Shown one piece after another: positions 48,560 through 60,660 of a stretch of DNA of 64,000 bases (positions within the stretch are counted from its first letter, which is position 1; every line of letters begins with the position of its first letter). Source of the DNA: Clusia tigrina. Taxonomy: Eukaryota > Arthropoda > Insecta > Diptera > Clusiidae. Both the position numbers and the translations under genes were made by a program. The notes beneath the pieces are model-generated. The model searched no databases. It saw only the letters and a list, made by a program, of their open reading frames with translations, and had not been told where the DNA came from. Location: assembly GCA_920105625.2 (NCBI GenBank), contig OV050033.1:125611821-125675820 (forward strand), written 5' to 3'.

Positions 48560-49580
48560 TTTCATTTTTAGTACGAACATTCCAGTACTATTCCTTCAGT
48601 ACTATATTTTCAGTACTATTCTTTCAATACTATTCTTTCAGTAGTATTCATTCAGTACTATATTTTCACTACTATTCCTTGTGTACTATTCTCTCACTAC
48701 TTTTCTTGTAGTCCTATTCTTTCAGTACTATTCCTTCAGTACTATTCCTTCAGTACTATATTTTCAATACTATTACTTCAGTACTATTCTTTCAGTACTA
48801 TTCGTTCAATACTATTATTTAAGTACCATTATTTCAGTAGTATTCTTTCAGTACTAAACATTTCAGTACTAAAACTTTAGCAATAACATTTCGATTTAGT
48901 GATTCTTTACTAACATTTTAATACTAAAACTTTTAGTACTACAATTTTTAGTACTGTAATTTAATTACTGTCATTTCCAAACTAGAATTTTTGTGACACT
49001 ATTTTTAGAACTAACAATTTAGTCAGTTTAGTACTGTATATTTAGCTACTACTTCCGTAACAGTGCTGTGGTTTTAGTACTAACATTTCTGTACTATCAT
49101 GTCGTAATTCATATTTCAGTTATAGAAATTTAGTTCTAGCATTTTCGATTCAGTGATTCTATTAATAGCATTCTATTACTACCATTTTAGTACCACCATT
49201 TTTAGTACAAAAAGCAGCATTTTTGTGACCTTATTTCCAAAACTGTAATTTTAGTACTGCTGTTTTAGTATTATCGCTATTAGAAGTACTGTTTTAGCAA
49301 TCTAGTTTTAGCGTTGTGATTTAAGCACTATCATTTTAGTACTGTTGTTGTAGTGCTAGCGTTTTCATACTATCATTTTAAGCATTGCCGTGATAGTACT
49401 GTATTTTTAGCACTGTCATTTTAGTACTATTATTTAAGTACTAACGATTTCATACTATCATTTTAAATACTTTCGTGAGAGATCTGTTGCTTTAGTAATG
49501 GACTTTTAGGACTTTTGTGATTATACTTTGGTTTTAGTACACGATTTTAGTACTAATATTTCACACTTGTACATTCTGGA
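48560..49580. repeat. AGTACT-rich degenerate satellite, copy 2
   Basis: Starts with near-regular 15-bp units (TTCAGTACTATTCTT) at 48590-48860 and grades into looser TTTTAGTACTA words to about 49560. It is the same motif family as 42855-43960. Confidence 0.88.
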
Positions 49581-49936
49581 CTCATATATATTCGCAATGT
49601 CAACTTCTATCAGACGCAATACCTCAGTATATGAATTCATCGAACTACTCAGATCAATTCCCACAATTTTGGATCCATATTGGAAAATCTTCCGCGAAGC
49701 TTTTTAGCACGCCTCCGTGCCAGTGCAAACAAGCTATTACTAGTAATATTTAAAATGCTGAAGCTGCTACTGTAAAATGCACACTTCACTCGCTAATATT
49801 AGGGTGGCCATCAATCTTCCAACAGCAAAAGTCATTATTTACGCAATCTTTCATTTAAGATCTGCTCGTCCTTTACTGCTTCAATTGCTCGCCCTTTACG
49901 AACTCAGCGAATTCCTCAACTGTTTTCATTAACAAT
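49581..49936 (+). other. Upstream region of the first gustatory receptor gene
   Basis: Unique sequence of normal complexity directly before the start codon at 49937, presumably promoter and 5' UTR. No TATA box or initiator can be assigned with confidence. Confidence 0.4.
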
Positions 49937-52529
49937 ATGGAAAAGGAATTGCAAGGACTGTTGCGCTGTTGTGCCGCATTTGGGGTTCACTCATTTGGCT
50001 GGACTAGGAGCTCCACACCACCACCAACACCACCACCAACACCACCACCAGTCACGGCACAATATCGAGTAACTGCTGCCAAATTGGCACATCGTTTATA
50101 TCCGTTTTGCCTCATGCTGGCATTGTGTGCTATCTGCTTCTTTGGCATTACCATCCAGAAATACGAGGAGAGTTACATGCTCTCCTACCTGGTGTCCACC
50201 ATCGTCTACACGTCACAAATACTGACCAATCTGACCATTCTACTCGAGGTCGTTTGTAAGGCCCCCGCGCATGATACATTTCTGCGTCGCTTGGGCCAGG
50301 CGGAAGTCACCTTCAAATTGTGTCTCCAGCAGGACATTGGCACGCATGCTTTGAAACGTAGACTAAGGCGAACGGTGTGGCGTCTGGTGCTGCTGTCGCT
50401 GCTGGGTATGCTAGTATTCGCATATATGGTGTCCTTTGAGAATGGGTCCGGCTACTTTTATCCCGGTTTGCTGTCGATTGTGACCATGCGTTTGCGCATT
50501 TTGCAATTGTACATTTATGTGGAGATCCTGAAAACGCTGCTGACACAGCTGCAACTTAAACTCAGGCAAGTGGTGATGCTGAAGACGGCCAAGGAGCTGC
50601 AAATGCTGGACATCAATTACGCCAAAATTGGCTCTGTTGAACGGTTGGCGGCGCTCAAGGAAACATACGCTCTGGTCCACGACACATTTTCGCTGATCAA
50701 TGACTTCGCCGGCTGGTCACTGTTTGCCATAGTGGCATGCTATTTCTTGGACTTCACCTGCCACATCTACTGGACTCTACTCGCTCTGGACAATGCGCTG
50801 TCACGAAATACGATTGTGGCCACGGCGGCCACTTTGGTGCCACTGGGCGTAATTATATGGAAATTGTGCACCATTTGCGAGAAGATTAAGCAGCAGGTAA
50901 ATGGGGAATAAGGATTTTATTTTAATAAATATATATTTATTCCTTGTCCTCCACACAGAGTAAATTCATCGCGCAATTACTTAACAAATTAATCACTATC
51001 AAATCGAGGCAGCAGTGTTACCAGAATTTGGTATACGACTTTTCGCTGCAACTGCGACTACAACGCTTGGAAATATCCGCCAAACAGTTCTTCACCTTCG
51101 ATTTGCAGTTGATTATGTCGGTGAGTCCAGTTGCGGCGACCCAGAGGAACTGTACTCCTAATCTCTTTCTTCTCCCTCTCTTATGTCCTTCTTCAATCGA
51201 ACTTATTTTGATCTCTCTCTATCTTCTCTCCATCTTCTGTCTATTTTCTCTCTCTCTAACTTCTTCTGTCCAACTTTATTCTACATTCTCCATATCTTAT
51301 CTCTATCTTTTCCCTATTTTCTTTGCATCTTCACTCCATATTTGTTCTACCTACTCTCTATCTACTATCTATCTTCAATCTATCTTCTCTCCATCTTCTA
51401 TATATCTTCTATCTATCTTCTCTCTATCTTCTATCTATCTTCTCTATATATTCTACAAATCTTCTCTCTATCTTCTATCTATATTCTATCGATCTTCTAT
51501 CTATATTTTATATACCTTCTCCTGTCTTCATCTTGTCTATCTTATTTCTATGTTTTCTCTATCTTGTCTGTATCCGTCTCCCTTCTCTCCAATTTAACGC
51601 ATCTTCTCTAGATCTTTTCTCTATCTTTTTTCCATTTTCTCTATATTTTGTCTCCATTTCTTTCATTCTTCTCTCTATTTTCTCTCTAATGTTTTCATTC
51701 TTCCCTCTTTATTCTTTACTATCTTCTATCCATCTTCTTTCCATTTTCTCTCTACCTTCTCTAGGTCTTCTCTCCAATATCTTTCGGTCTTCTTTCTATC
51801 GTTTCTCCAATTTTCCTTCATCTTTTTTCCGTCTTTCCTCTATCTTATCTCTATGTTCTCTCCATTTCTTATCCGTCTTCTATCGATCTTCTCCCTACCT
51901 TTTTTATCATCTCTCTGTTTTCTCTCTATTTTCTCTCTCTATCTCCTCTCTATATTTTATCTCTATATGTTCTCTATATACCTTCTCTATATATCTTCTC
52001 TATATATATTCTCTATGCATTCTTTATATCTTCTCTCTACACCTTACCATTCTTCTCTCTATCTTCACTATATGTTCTCTCCATCTTCTATCGACCATCA
52101 CTCGAATCTTTCCTCCAACTTTTTTCTATTTTAATTCTATATTCTCGCTGCCAGCCGCTTACCCTCTTACTATATTGCTTCTTTTGCTATCTTCTCTCTA
52201 CATCGCCTTTCTCTTGTCTTCTCTCCCCTCTCTATCTCTCTCAATTCACTCCTTTCTCTATCTCTCTAAATTCTCTCCGTTCTCTGCTTTCTTTACCTTT
52301 CTGTTTTCCCTCTCGTCTCTCCTTTCTTTCCTTTCACTTCTTTCTCACCGTTCTCTACCTTTATTTCTCCCTTTCTCTCTCTCTCTCGTTCTATCAACGT
52401 GAACAGAATTTGACATCCTTGACTCATATCTTCATTCATTTCTTTACACAGATTTGCACCTTTATTGGCACTTTTCTGATCATACTCATACAGTTTTGGC
52501 AAAGTGCACTAGACTCGCCCACGGAATAA
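49937..52529 (+). CDS. Gustatory receptor, insect 7tm_7 family, three exons (Gr39b-like)
   Basis: Taste receptor of the insect gustatory receptor family: seven-transmembrane, inverted topology, ligand-gated channel type, in dendrites of gustatory neurons. Exons 49937-50896, 50959-51120 and 52452-52529 (TAA 52527-52529) give 399 aa, normal for the family. All junctions are phase 0 with donors GTAAAT and GTGAGT. Hydrophobic segments lie near residues 54-73, 82-106, 149-165, 173-196, 257-283, 293-311 and 375-391. The last exon supplies the family signature TFLIILIQF (usual form TYhhhhhQF), and exon 2 has the typical FSLQL...LEISAKQFFTFD stretch before TM7. The inner region (YFYPGLLSIVTMR, ALKETYALVHDTFSLINDFAGWSL, NIYWT-like HIYWT) resembles Drosophila Gr39b as I remember it, but subfamily assignment needs a tree. 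The ATG is preceded by AACAAT. Odd points: a threonine/proline TPPP run at residues 27-38 and an intron 2 that is almost pure pyrimidine. Confidence 0.9.
50015..50051 (+). repeat. Coding CCA/ACC microsatellite (TPPP run) in gustatory receptor
   Basis: Three repeats of a Thr-Pro-Pro-Pro codon set (ACACCACCACCA type) in the cytoplasmic N-terminus, before TM1. This is unusual in gustatory receptors, whose N-termini are short and seldom low-complexity. Length polymorphism is likely. Confidence 0.8.
51121..52451 (+). other. Intron 2 of gustatory receptor: ~1.2 kb pyrimidine tract
   Basis: Between donor GTGAGT and acceptor TTTACACAG lies a tract (about 51165-52390) built from degenerate TCTATCTTCTCTC-type units with hardly a purine run on the plus strand. 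Long open frames rich in Ser/Leu/Phe/Tyr arise inside it by composition alone and are not genes. The acceptor is supported by the TM7 exon that follows. Confidence 0.85.
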
Positions 52530-53988
52530 AGTACCGAAGACCTGCTCGGGATTTTAACTGCTGCACCAAACCGGTTTCGTGAAGGTTCATTTATGGGTTA
52601 TCCTGTGAACCATGTAGCTATGTTATATAATTATGATTCATTTCTTAAATATAGAAATGTAATTTTTTAAGTATGGGAAGTTTTTTAGCTATATTTATAT
52701 ATACTTCCACACCCACTATCACATATATTCACAACTTATAAGATTCAAGATTTATGGACGAAATCTCACAAACATGCACTATAAAGTTATACGCAAGAAA
52801 TTGCCGGCATCAGATAAGGAAACCCCCATCTCCCATGTAAAACACTCTCGAGACCCCACTTGAAATGACTACATCTAAGCTTCTGTTAATGATATAAAAA
52901 TCAAAATTGGTCATAAAATCAATATTGTTATATGAAAAAAAAAATGGGTAGGATTGGCACGCCCAGAATACAGGCATTTTCTTACCTAGAGGGCTATATC
53001 AGATTTATCAATGATATTTAATAAAACTTATCACAATTTAAATTTTATGGGGGTGAGATGAGAAATTCTCTGGCGTTATAGGGCATCTCTTAAGCGGGTT
53101 TCCCCCGATTTTAGTTTTCTCCTCTTGGATCAAGAATACAAATTATAAACAGTTTACGAAAGTCAAGAACCCCCCTCGGTTTGACCCGATTTCAGTCTTC
53201 TTTTCTTGCATCAAGGATACACATTTTCGACTCTATACAACTTGCTTAATCCTCCACTTTCTCAACAATAGAGGAACAGTGCTATGAGAAGAAGAACATA
53301 AAAATACATATCGAGGGCCAAGAGTTGCACGCCTCTGAAATAGCAACAAAACTTAACGTTGATGAATTGAACTTTGTTGAAGCATTTCCATTAGACTGAA
53401 TTCTGCAATTAGCTTCTTCATAGGAAGCCAGGCACATTCTCACTCGTACACACATGCAGGCGAACTCCTCATAGGACACAACAACAGCAACGCACACTTC
53501 AGAGCAAATGATGATTGATGCCTTTCTAAATTGCTATGAATAAGGATAACATGTCAATACAAGCTAGCAAAAGACACGAGCGAGAATATGAGTATCTGTT
53601 ATTAATACGCAAAACTTTGAAGGATTAGACACAGGTGCAGCGAGACTGACCTTTGACATTGGTCAGTGGGACATTTCTAAACAGCGCAGGTTGAGGTGAA
53701 AACTGAGAGGTACTTCGGAAAGGAATTCATTTAAAAGAAAATGGTATATCGTAAATACTCACAATTCCACAAGAAGAGATATTTTCCCTTGCTGCTGTTT
53801 CCAATCGTTTCGAAGAACTCAAGAACTGTTGGTCAAGGTTGCGTGGAGTTCCTACGATAGCCTCTAAAAGCAAATTCTGCTTATCATCGTCGCTTGAAAA
53901 CGCAATTAATTGATTTATTTTAAGTGTTTTCTTTTCAAATATAGTAGAGTCCTGTGTGGCGTTGGTCAGTTGTGCTTAAATTGTCGCA
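52530..53988. other. Intergenic spacer between the two gustatory receptor genes
   Basis: AATAAA at 52525-52530 overlaps the stop codon of the upstream receptor. The spacer contains an imperfect ~82-bp duplication (CCCGATTT...TTGGATCAAG near 53104 and TTGCATCAAGGATACA near 53186). The last ~100 bp presumably hold the Gr2a 5' UTR. No other gene seen. Confidence 0.5.
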
Positions 53989-56330
53989 ATGGAGATACTT
54001 GAAACGCTCGCTTTTATACATGTAATCCTTCAAGTGACTGGCCTAACTATCTGGCTGCTGGAACGCAAGCAATGGACCCTCCGTCTATCGACCGTTCTAA
54101 TGACCTACTCAGGCATTGTGATAGCGGCCTCACTCACATTACTGCTGTATGGACTCTTTGGCGATGATCACATGAAGCAGAGCAGTGGCATTGATGTGGG
54201 ACAAACGGTGGACTTTATACAAATGGTGGGCATACGCGTAGCGCACATAGTCTCCATAACGGAGGCGTTTGTGCGGCGCCAAGATCAGGAAAAGTTCTAC
54301 GAGAAAGTGCGACAGATCGATCGGATCTTTGAGTGCTCCCTGAATAAGTCGGTGAATAATCGGTAAGACTGTGAATGAACCGCAAGGAAGTGAGACACCA
54401 GGAGGTGAAACTAGGAAACTTGAAGTGAATGGAACAATATCTGGATGCATGGCCTAAATGGTGTGATTAAGTATGTGTAACTAAGACAGCAACAAAAATT
54501 TAGTTTATCCTCAAATCAGCTGTGAAGGATACTTAGCACAACCATCTACTGCGCCCACATGTTGTACCATTCCCTTTGTGAAACTAATCCTCAACATTTT
54601 CATTTTGTTCTTTCTAACCTAATTTTCTCCGTTTTTCCTTCATAGTCACTTTCGGTACAAACTCCTCCAGTATGGTTCGATTATGCTGGCCGTTTATCTG
54701 GTCGCAGAACTGTTCATACTCGCCACGAAACTGATCTCCACTGATCACTATTTTTTGGTCTTCTGGGTATTCTATCTGCTGCCACTGCTGATCTGTGGCA
54801 TACGCTACTTTCAAATCTTCACTCTTATACTGATCATAAAGAAACGCTTCGAGACACTGAACGCCGTTTTGATTGACTTGAATCTCCTGCAAGGCTCCTC
54901 ACAAATTGAAACTATTGCAACCACGCCCAACATCTATACACCCAGTTCCGGTTACAATGTGCCCATTTTCGACATAGACGAACGCAGCAAACGCCGCCGC
55001 TTCGGCATGGAAAATCCGGACCTGAAACGTTTGCTCATCGCTCGCGATCTCTACCATCGTCTGTGGGAGTTGAGCACTATATTGAATCATGGTTTCGGTC
55101 TTTCGATGCTCATCAATTTGGGCAACGATTTCATTTCCATCATCTCAAATTGTTATTGGATTTTCTTGAATTTCAAACAGTACTCATCCACGGCCACGGA
55201 TTTCCTGCAAATCATCGGCAGTGCAGTGTGGTCCGTGCCCCATTTCTTTAATGTTCTGGTGCTGGTGTTACTGTGTGACCGAACAGTCTACTGCGTAAGT
55301 CGAAGAACGTTGAGGCACGATGTCAAGAAAGTTAGGTGCAAGGACATCAAATTAGTCTAGTGGTGAGTGATACAAAATGTGGACGTATGAACAGTGAACG
55401 TGGCCAAATTGTGTGACGTAGATGATGAGCATGAAAGAAAGACAGAATAAAAAAATCATTTCAATACCAAACCAAAAACATATAAGCCTACTATATCGAA
55501 ACTGGGGAAACCCTCCCTTACAGGACAATATCGGTTTGATTGGACAGTTGGGGACATGACTGATGTGGATGGTTTATTAGTCATCTACTGTACGATATCA
55601 CCTAATTCAATACTTCGCCATGAGTCCATATTTTGTATCCCTCAGAAATACGTCTCATCTCCTTGACTCTTACTTGCTTGATGCAGAAGCTACAGAGAAG
55701 GCCCACAAATAACAATATTCCTCTACTTTCAGACCCATAGCGTAGCTCTAGGACTGCACCTGATCAAAATCGACGTTCAGAATGATAATCATAACACTGT
55801 GGTATAAAGAAAAACATCCTTAGAAGCTTCTACATAAAGTTTTTCAGTATCCAAATCTCTCCAGTCGGTCGGATGCAAATTATTCACAGACCACAGACAC
55901 ACAGGTGTCTATAACCGAGCTTAAGAAGGCGATTTATAGAGGCTATAGTCTTTAAAATTATGTTTGCCGATATATTTATCATATATTATAGTAATAGATA
56001 TAATTCGCAGACCAGAGAGTTGGAGATTTTGGAGGACTGGAAAATTTTATCCCGAGGTTTTTAATAAATCATTTTTTCTAAGCAATTTTCACACACAGAT
56101 TGAACAATTTTCTCTACAACTGCTGCATCAGCGTACCGCCTTCAGCGCGGCTGGTTTCTTCAATGTGGACTGTAGTCTTTTATACACGGTAAATTCTTAG
56201 ATGGCAGTATTTGTTTCATAGCCCTTACTTGCCATGTATACTTAAAATCTAGATTATTGGAGCTACCACCACATACTTGATTATTTTAATACAATTCCAT
56301 ATGAGTGAGCAAAGACCACCGACTGTTTAA
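53989..56330 (+). CDS. Gr2a: Gustatory receptor Gr2a orthologue, five exons
   Basis: Insect taste-receptor family protein (7tm_7), 419 aa against about 428 in Drosophila. Exons 53989-54362, 54646-55294, 55733-55801, 56099-56188 and 56253-56330 (TAA 56328-56330). The Arg codon at residue 125 is split by intron 1; the other introns are phase 0. Conserved blocks recalled from Drosophila Gr2a appear in order: GQTVDFIQMVGIRVAH, YLLPLLICGIRYFQIF, FGLSMLINLGNDFISIISNC, VLVLLCDRTVYC, the 23-aa exon 3 ending DNHNTV, QFSLQLLHQRTAFSAAGFFN, and the TM7 signature GATTTYLIILIQFHMSE. The loop at residues ~206-250 is longer than in Drosophila and basic (SKRRRFG). Donors are GTAAGA, GTAAGT, GTATAA (weak, exon 3) and GTAAAT. 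Start ATG 53989 matches the Drosophila N-terminus in length. If intron 2 were retained, 22 extra codons would be read before a stop, giving a receptor lacking TM7. Confidence 0.95.
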
Positions 56331-58430
56331 CCTGACGAAAGCCGGAAATAGAAACTCCAGAATATCAGCCTTCAGTTCTTCATAGTTCATCACGCAAAAA
56401 GCTGAGGAACTACGTATTTACAATATATCACTTATCTTGGCATTGTATTATTAAATAGATCATATAAGGCTTTTGAAAAGGTTTATCCAGCACTTATAGT
56501 AATGAAATAATGAGTTTTATGTAGTTTTTTCTCTTGCAACATATGTATAAAATACTTTAATAAACATTTATAAACCGTTCAACCTTATAACGAACATTAA
56601 ATTGAATTGAAGAAAGAATCGCATACAAATTCCAAGCAATAACTTCGATTGGAACATTCACATTAGGACTGATGTCATCTGATCTACCAAAAGGTTGTAT
56701 TCAAGGCCTAAAACTCAATTGGTTTGTTGGTATTTTTATATCAAGCGGCCGATTTTGATAAACTTTTTCTTGATCAACAAAAAAATATTTAAAAAATGTT
56801 GCAAAGCGAAGCACCGTAGAGCTGCATAAACAAACCTTCACAAAATAGACGAGGGGTAGAAACCGCCGAGTGGAATGAAAATAACTCAAATCTGGGCATC
56901 AATGGCCTAAAACACAATTTCAATGCTGGATGTACCGTACCCACACAAACGTCCTTCTCATAAGTCTCATTTACTCGTCATAATAAAAATGCATTGAATA
57001 CAAACTCGTTGAATGCATGTGAGGAGGCCCAACTCACTCCCTCGCTTTATTTACAAAAACAAAATACGTACTTGGCACGAACCTTATTCGGGTTTGTTCG
57101 TTACATTCGGGATTTGCTTACATGACGGTGAAGAATTTGCAATTCAAATTGGAATATAAATAATTTATAATAAATACATAAATTTCTAATAAAGTTAGAA
57201 AAATAATAAAAAAATAGAACGACATTTTCATAGTTTAATTATTAACACTATTTTCTTATAATAAATAAACACTTGTTTTATATATAAAAATCGCACTTAC
57301 CGGTAATTTTGTAGTTTTTTATTGTCACTATTTTCACTTAACACTATTCTACTATAACAGTATAATGATTTTAATATAATTGATACTGCATATTTCCAAT
57401 TGTTATATAAATTAATACAACTTAATAATTTAATAAACTTTAATTAAACTGAAATAAAACCGCTTTCAAATAAAATACGACTAAAAGTTACATCACTCAC
57501 GATCACTTGTGTTTTGTTTTGAAAAGCGAAACGAATAGTTTCGTTTCATAAAACCAAGAACGCACGTGGGGAAATTATTTGTTGAATAAAAGAAGAGCAT
57601 GTGTTGATTGGCCAACAGGCCCCATCAATGCGCGCCTAACTTAAATTGAACGATTAACGACACGAAGATGAGATTCATTAGATTAGTTGACGAACGGAAG
57701 TTAGCGGCCAAGTGTGGTGTTAGTAGACGAATTCACAGGCTAAATTGAAGAAACGAACGCACAATCTTTATAAACAAATATTTTAATAAATTTGAATAAA
57801 AATATAGTTATAAATAAATTTTTAAAAAACGTTACACGGATCACTTACTTATAATGAAAAAAAACAGCTACTTTCAAGTAAATGGCACGATTGCACTTGC
57901 TGAAGACAACCGGTCGCTTCGTAAACGATTGGAAGTGATGTTTCAAACTACAACGAGTGGAAGTCTGGTTTAAAACAAGAACAACAAATCAAATTAACGA
58001 TGAACCTAAAATTGTATGGAAATAAAATTAAATTGAATTTTTTATTTGAAAAGTTGAAAACCGTTAGCTTACTTCTCATACACACGGGAAACACATATGC
58101 ATACATCAATCACCATGGTGCTTCAGAGTTATGTCGCTTAACTCAGAGCTAAGGGATACAAATGATCACAAAAAATATGTGGAAAAACTAAAAATAAAAT
58201 ATGTAATTAATTATGGAAATTAAAGAGGAAAAGCATAAAAATTAATTTTCAGCCAGCCTTTGTCACGCGCATTGCAGTAGTCACCTACAAAAAATTATGT
58301 TCACATAGAAATACAAACAACGTTGCCATTGTTCGAAATACAAACCGTGCTGCCATTGTTAGGAACAAAAACAGGGTTCCCGTTATGCGTTAAATCAAAG
58401 GCGAGTTAGGTTGTTTTTATTTTAACATAA
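56331..58430. other. Downstream region of Gr2a, no gene supported
   Basis: Mixed AT-rich DNA with islands of higher complexity at about 57000-57130, 57480-57760 and 57840-58000. On the minus strand, GTAAGTG donor-like words end two such islands (near 57300 and 57849), see findings. No open frame with recognisable protein. Confidence 0.4.
56559..56564 (+). terminator. Gr2a: Candidate poly(A) signal for Gr2a
   Basis: AATAAA 229 bp after the Gr2a stop codon, in AT-rich sequence. It is the first canonical hexamer I see downstream on this strand. In DNA this AT-rich such hexamers are common, so this is only a candidate. Confidence 0.35.
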
Positions 58431-59900
58431 TTTGTAAGTTTATTGAATTGTTTTTAATAATACCTTATATATTTTTATTCATTACAAGTATGTATATTCG
58501 TATTTGTTGTTACTCTATTATGTATAATTATAATTTAACAAAATTAAACATAAAATATATAAGTAAATACGATTCAATAATTTCAATAATTCTGTTTCAC
58601 ACTTGTATATAAAAACTTTTTAAAAGAGCATTTAATATTTTTTTGTAATTTTTTTAAATAATTTCTTTTATAAAACTATTTTTTGTAAATATTGTGTATA
58701 TAAACAAGGCATAAGACAAACGTAGTAAATACAATAAATAAATGCGTTGTCTATGATTTTTCTCTGAAAGAGGATTCCAAGTAATGCAAACATAAAACAT
58801 AAAAGACATAAATACATTAAATGAAAAAGGCATAAAAAGACAAAAAAATATATAAAATACATACAAAAACGTTATTCTTAAATGTTTGGGAATAAATTCA
58901 CAACGAACAAAAAAAATTATAAAATAAATATAGGCATATATATAATTTGTGTGTATATATAAAAATATAATTTATGGAAAAAAATTAGAATTATAAACAA
59001 CCAAATTTTTGGTAAATTTTTTCAATTGTGAGCAAAAAAACTTAAAATTATAAGCAACTAAATATTTTCAACAAATGTTAATACATTGATAATACATTTT
59101 GAACAAAAAATTAATTCTTAATAATAATATATTAATTTTTTTTTAATTTGTTGTTTTCAGATTGTGTTATTTTCAATATTATTGTAAATTGTTTTTCATT
59201 CAATTCATATCATAATCAAATTTACTGGAATTAAACAAAAAAACAATAGTCAAAAATATTAACTTTAAAAAAATTGAAATAAACGAAGAGTGAAAAATTT
59301 AATTAAATAAAAAACTTAAATGAATGAAAAAAGTTAAAGAAAAAAAGATGTATGAAAAAGAATTAATCATATAAAACAAAATTCTATTGAATCCAAAAAA
59401 ATTAAATCAAATCAAGTTTTTTTTATAAAACATAAAGAAATTTAAATATAAAAAATAAGTAGAATTAATTGAAACCAATTAATATTACATAAAAAAAGTT
59501 TATTTATTTGCAATGAAATTTATTTAACAAACAATTATTAATTATATAAGCACAAGTAAATTAAATTTTCTAAAATAAAACATTTAAAATGTAAATTCAA
59601 AATTAAACACTAAATTATAAACAAATTTGAAAAAAATTTAAAAAATACATCAATAAAAAGCAAATTATTTTACTACTTACTATTTTTTATCAATTAAAAT
59701 GATAACTGAACCAAAAATTAAACAAAAAATTTTAGTATATTAAAAATACATAAATATATGATTTAATATCAATAAATATATGGTATTATATAAAACATAC
59801 ATAAATATGTAATTTAATATTATTAAAAATAAATAAAAAAAATAAATTATCAAGTAAATTATAAGCTTGTAGAATGTTTATTAAATGTTGACATTTGTGC
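58430..59900. other. Very AT-rich desert
   Basis: Nearly all A and T with AAAATTTAAA-like words and few G or C; no coding or RNA gene signals. Short open frames are rich in Phe/Tyr/Ile/Lys and are chance. Confidence 0.7.
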
Positions 59901-60299
59901 AGGATATATAGTAATAAGGATTATGTTACTTCATTTTTGCGGAACTACGGGATGTGTGCTACATTGTTAGGCACCCTTCGAAGCACCTCACATAACCTCC
60001 CGTTACCTTAACAATGCAGAGCAATGTGAATGTTTCAGAGCAAATGTAAGGATCATGGCTGGGAGTCAAGGTGTAATTATTATTAACATAGCGGCCAAAT
60101 TCAACAGTGTGGAGTTTACTGAATCTACTCTATCATAGCTAGCACCATAGATCAGCAACTTTCTTTTTTGTTATTTTAAAAATTAAATAAACCGTATTAG
60201 TCATAAATAATAATTAAGATTTTCCCACCGCTCACTTAAAATAAACTTGCCAAACAAAGTTAAAGAGCAAGCAATATTTTTGAAACGTCACTTAACAGA

Positions 60300-60660
60300 G
60301 AAATGCAATGTCAACAGACTGATATGTTAAGTTGTCTGTTAAGTCCTCGTAGATCTGTACAAAATGTTTGTCAAATGTCAACAGATTGCTATGTTAAGTT
60401 GTATGTGAAGTCTTCACATATATGTAAGCAATGTTTGCAACTTAGCAGAGAAATGCAATGTCAACAGATCACTATGTTAAGTTGTATGTGATATCAGTAA
60501 GCAATGTTTGCCACTTAGCAGAGAAATTTAATATCACCAGACACCTATGTTATGATTTATGTTGACTTCACATGTCTGTAAGCAATGTTTGTCACTAACA
60601 GAGAAATCTAATGTCAACAGAAGACTTCTATGTTAAGTTTTCCGTTAAGTCTGTCTTAAT
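60300..60660. repeat. ~75-bp degenerate tandem repeat
   Basis: AATGTCAACAGA-type cores near 60307, 60374, 60457, 60530 and 60609, each followed by CTATGTTAAGTTGT and by GTAAGCAATGTTTG. Five copies, 67-83 bp apart. Confidence 0.85.

Noticed and set aside
51183..52402. Long Ser/Leu/Tyr-rich frames (up to 359 aa) downstream of the receptor's second exon
   Set aside because: They are inside the pyrimidine intron 2 of the receptor gene; the true exon 3 with the TM7 signature begins at 52452.
53989..55360. Treating the two Gr2a open frames (53989-54366 and 54683-55360) as separate genes or a pseudogene
   Set aside because: Good donor/acceptor pairs join them in frame, and the joined protein aligns along its length with Gr2a, including three further small exons.
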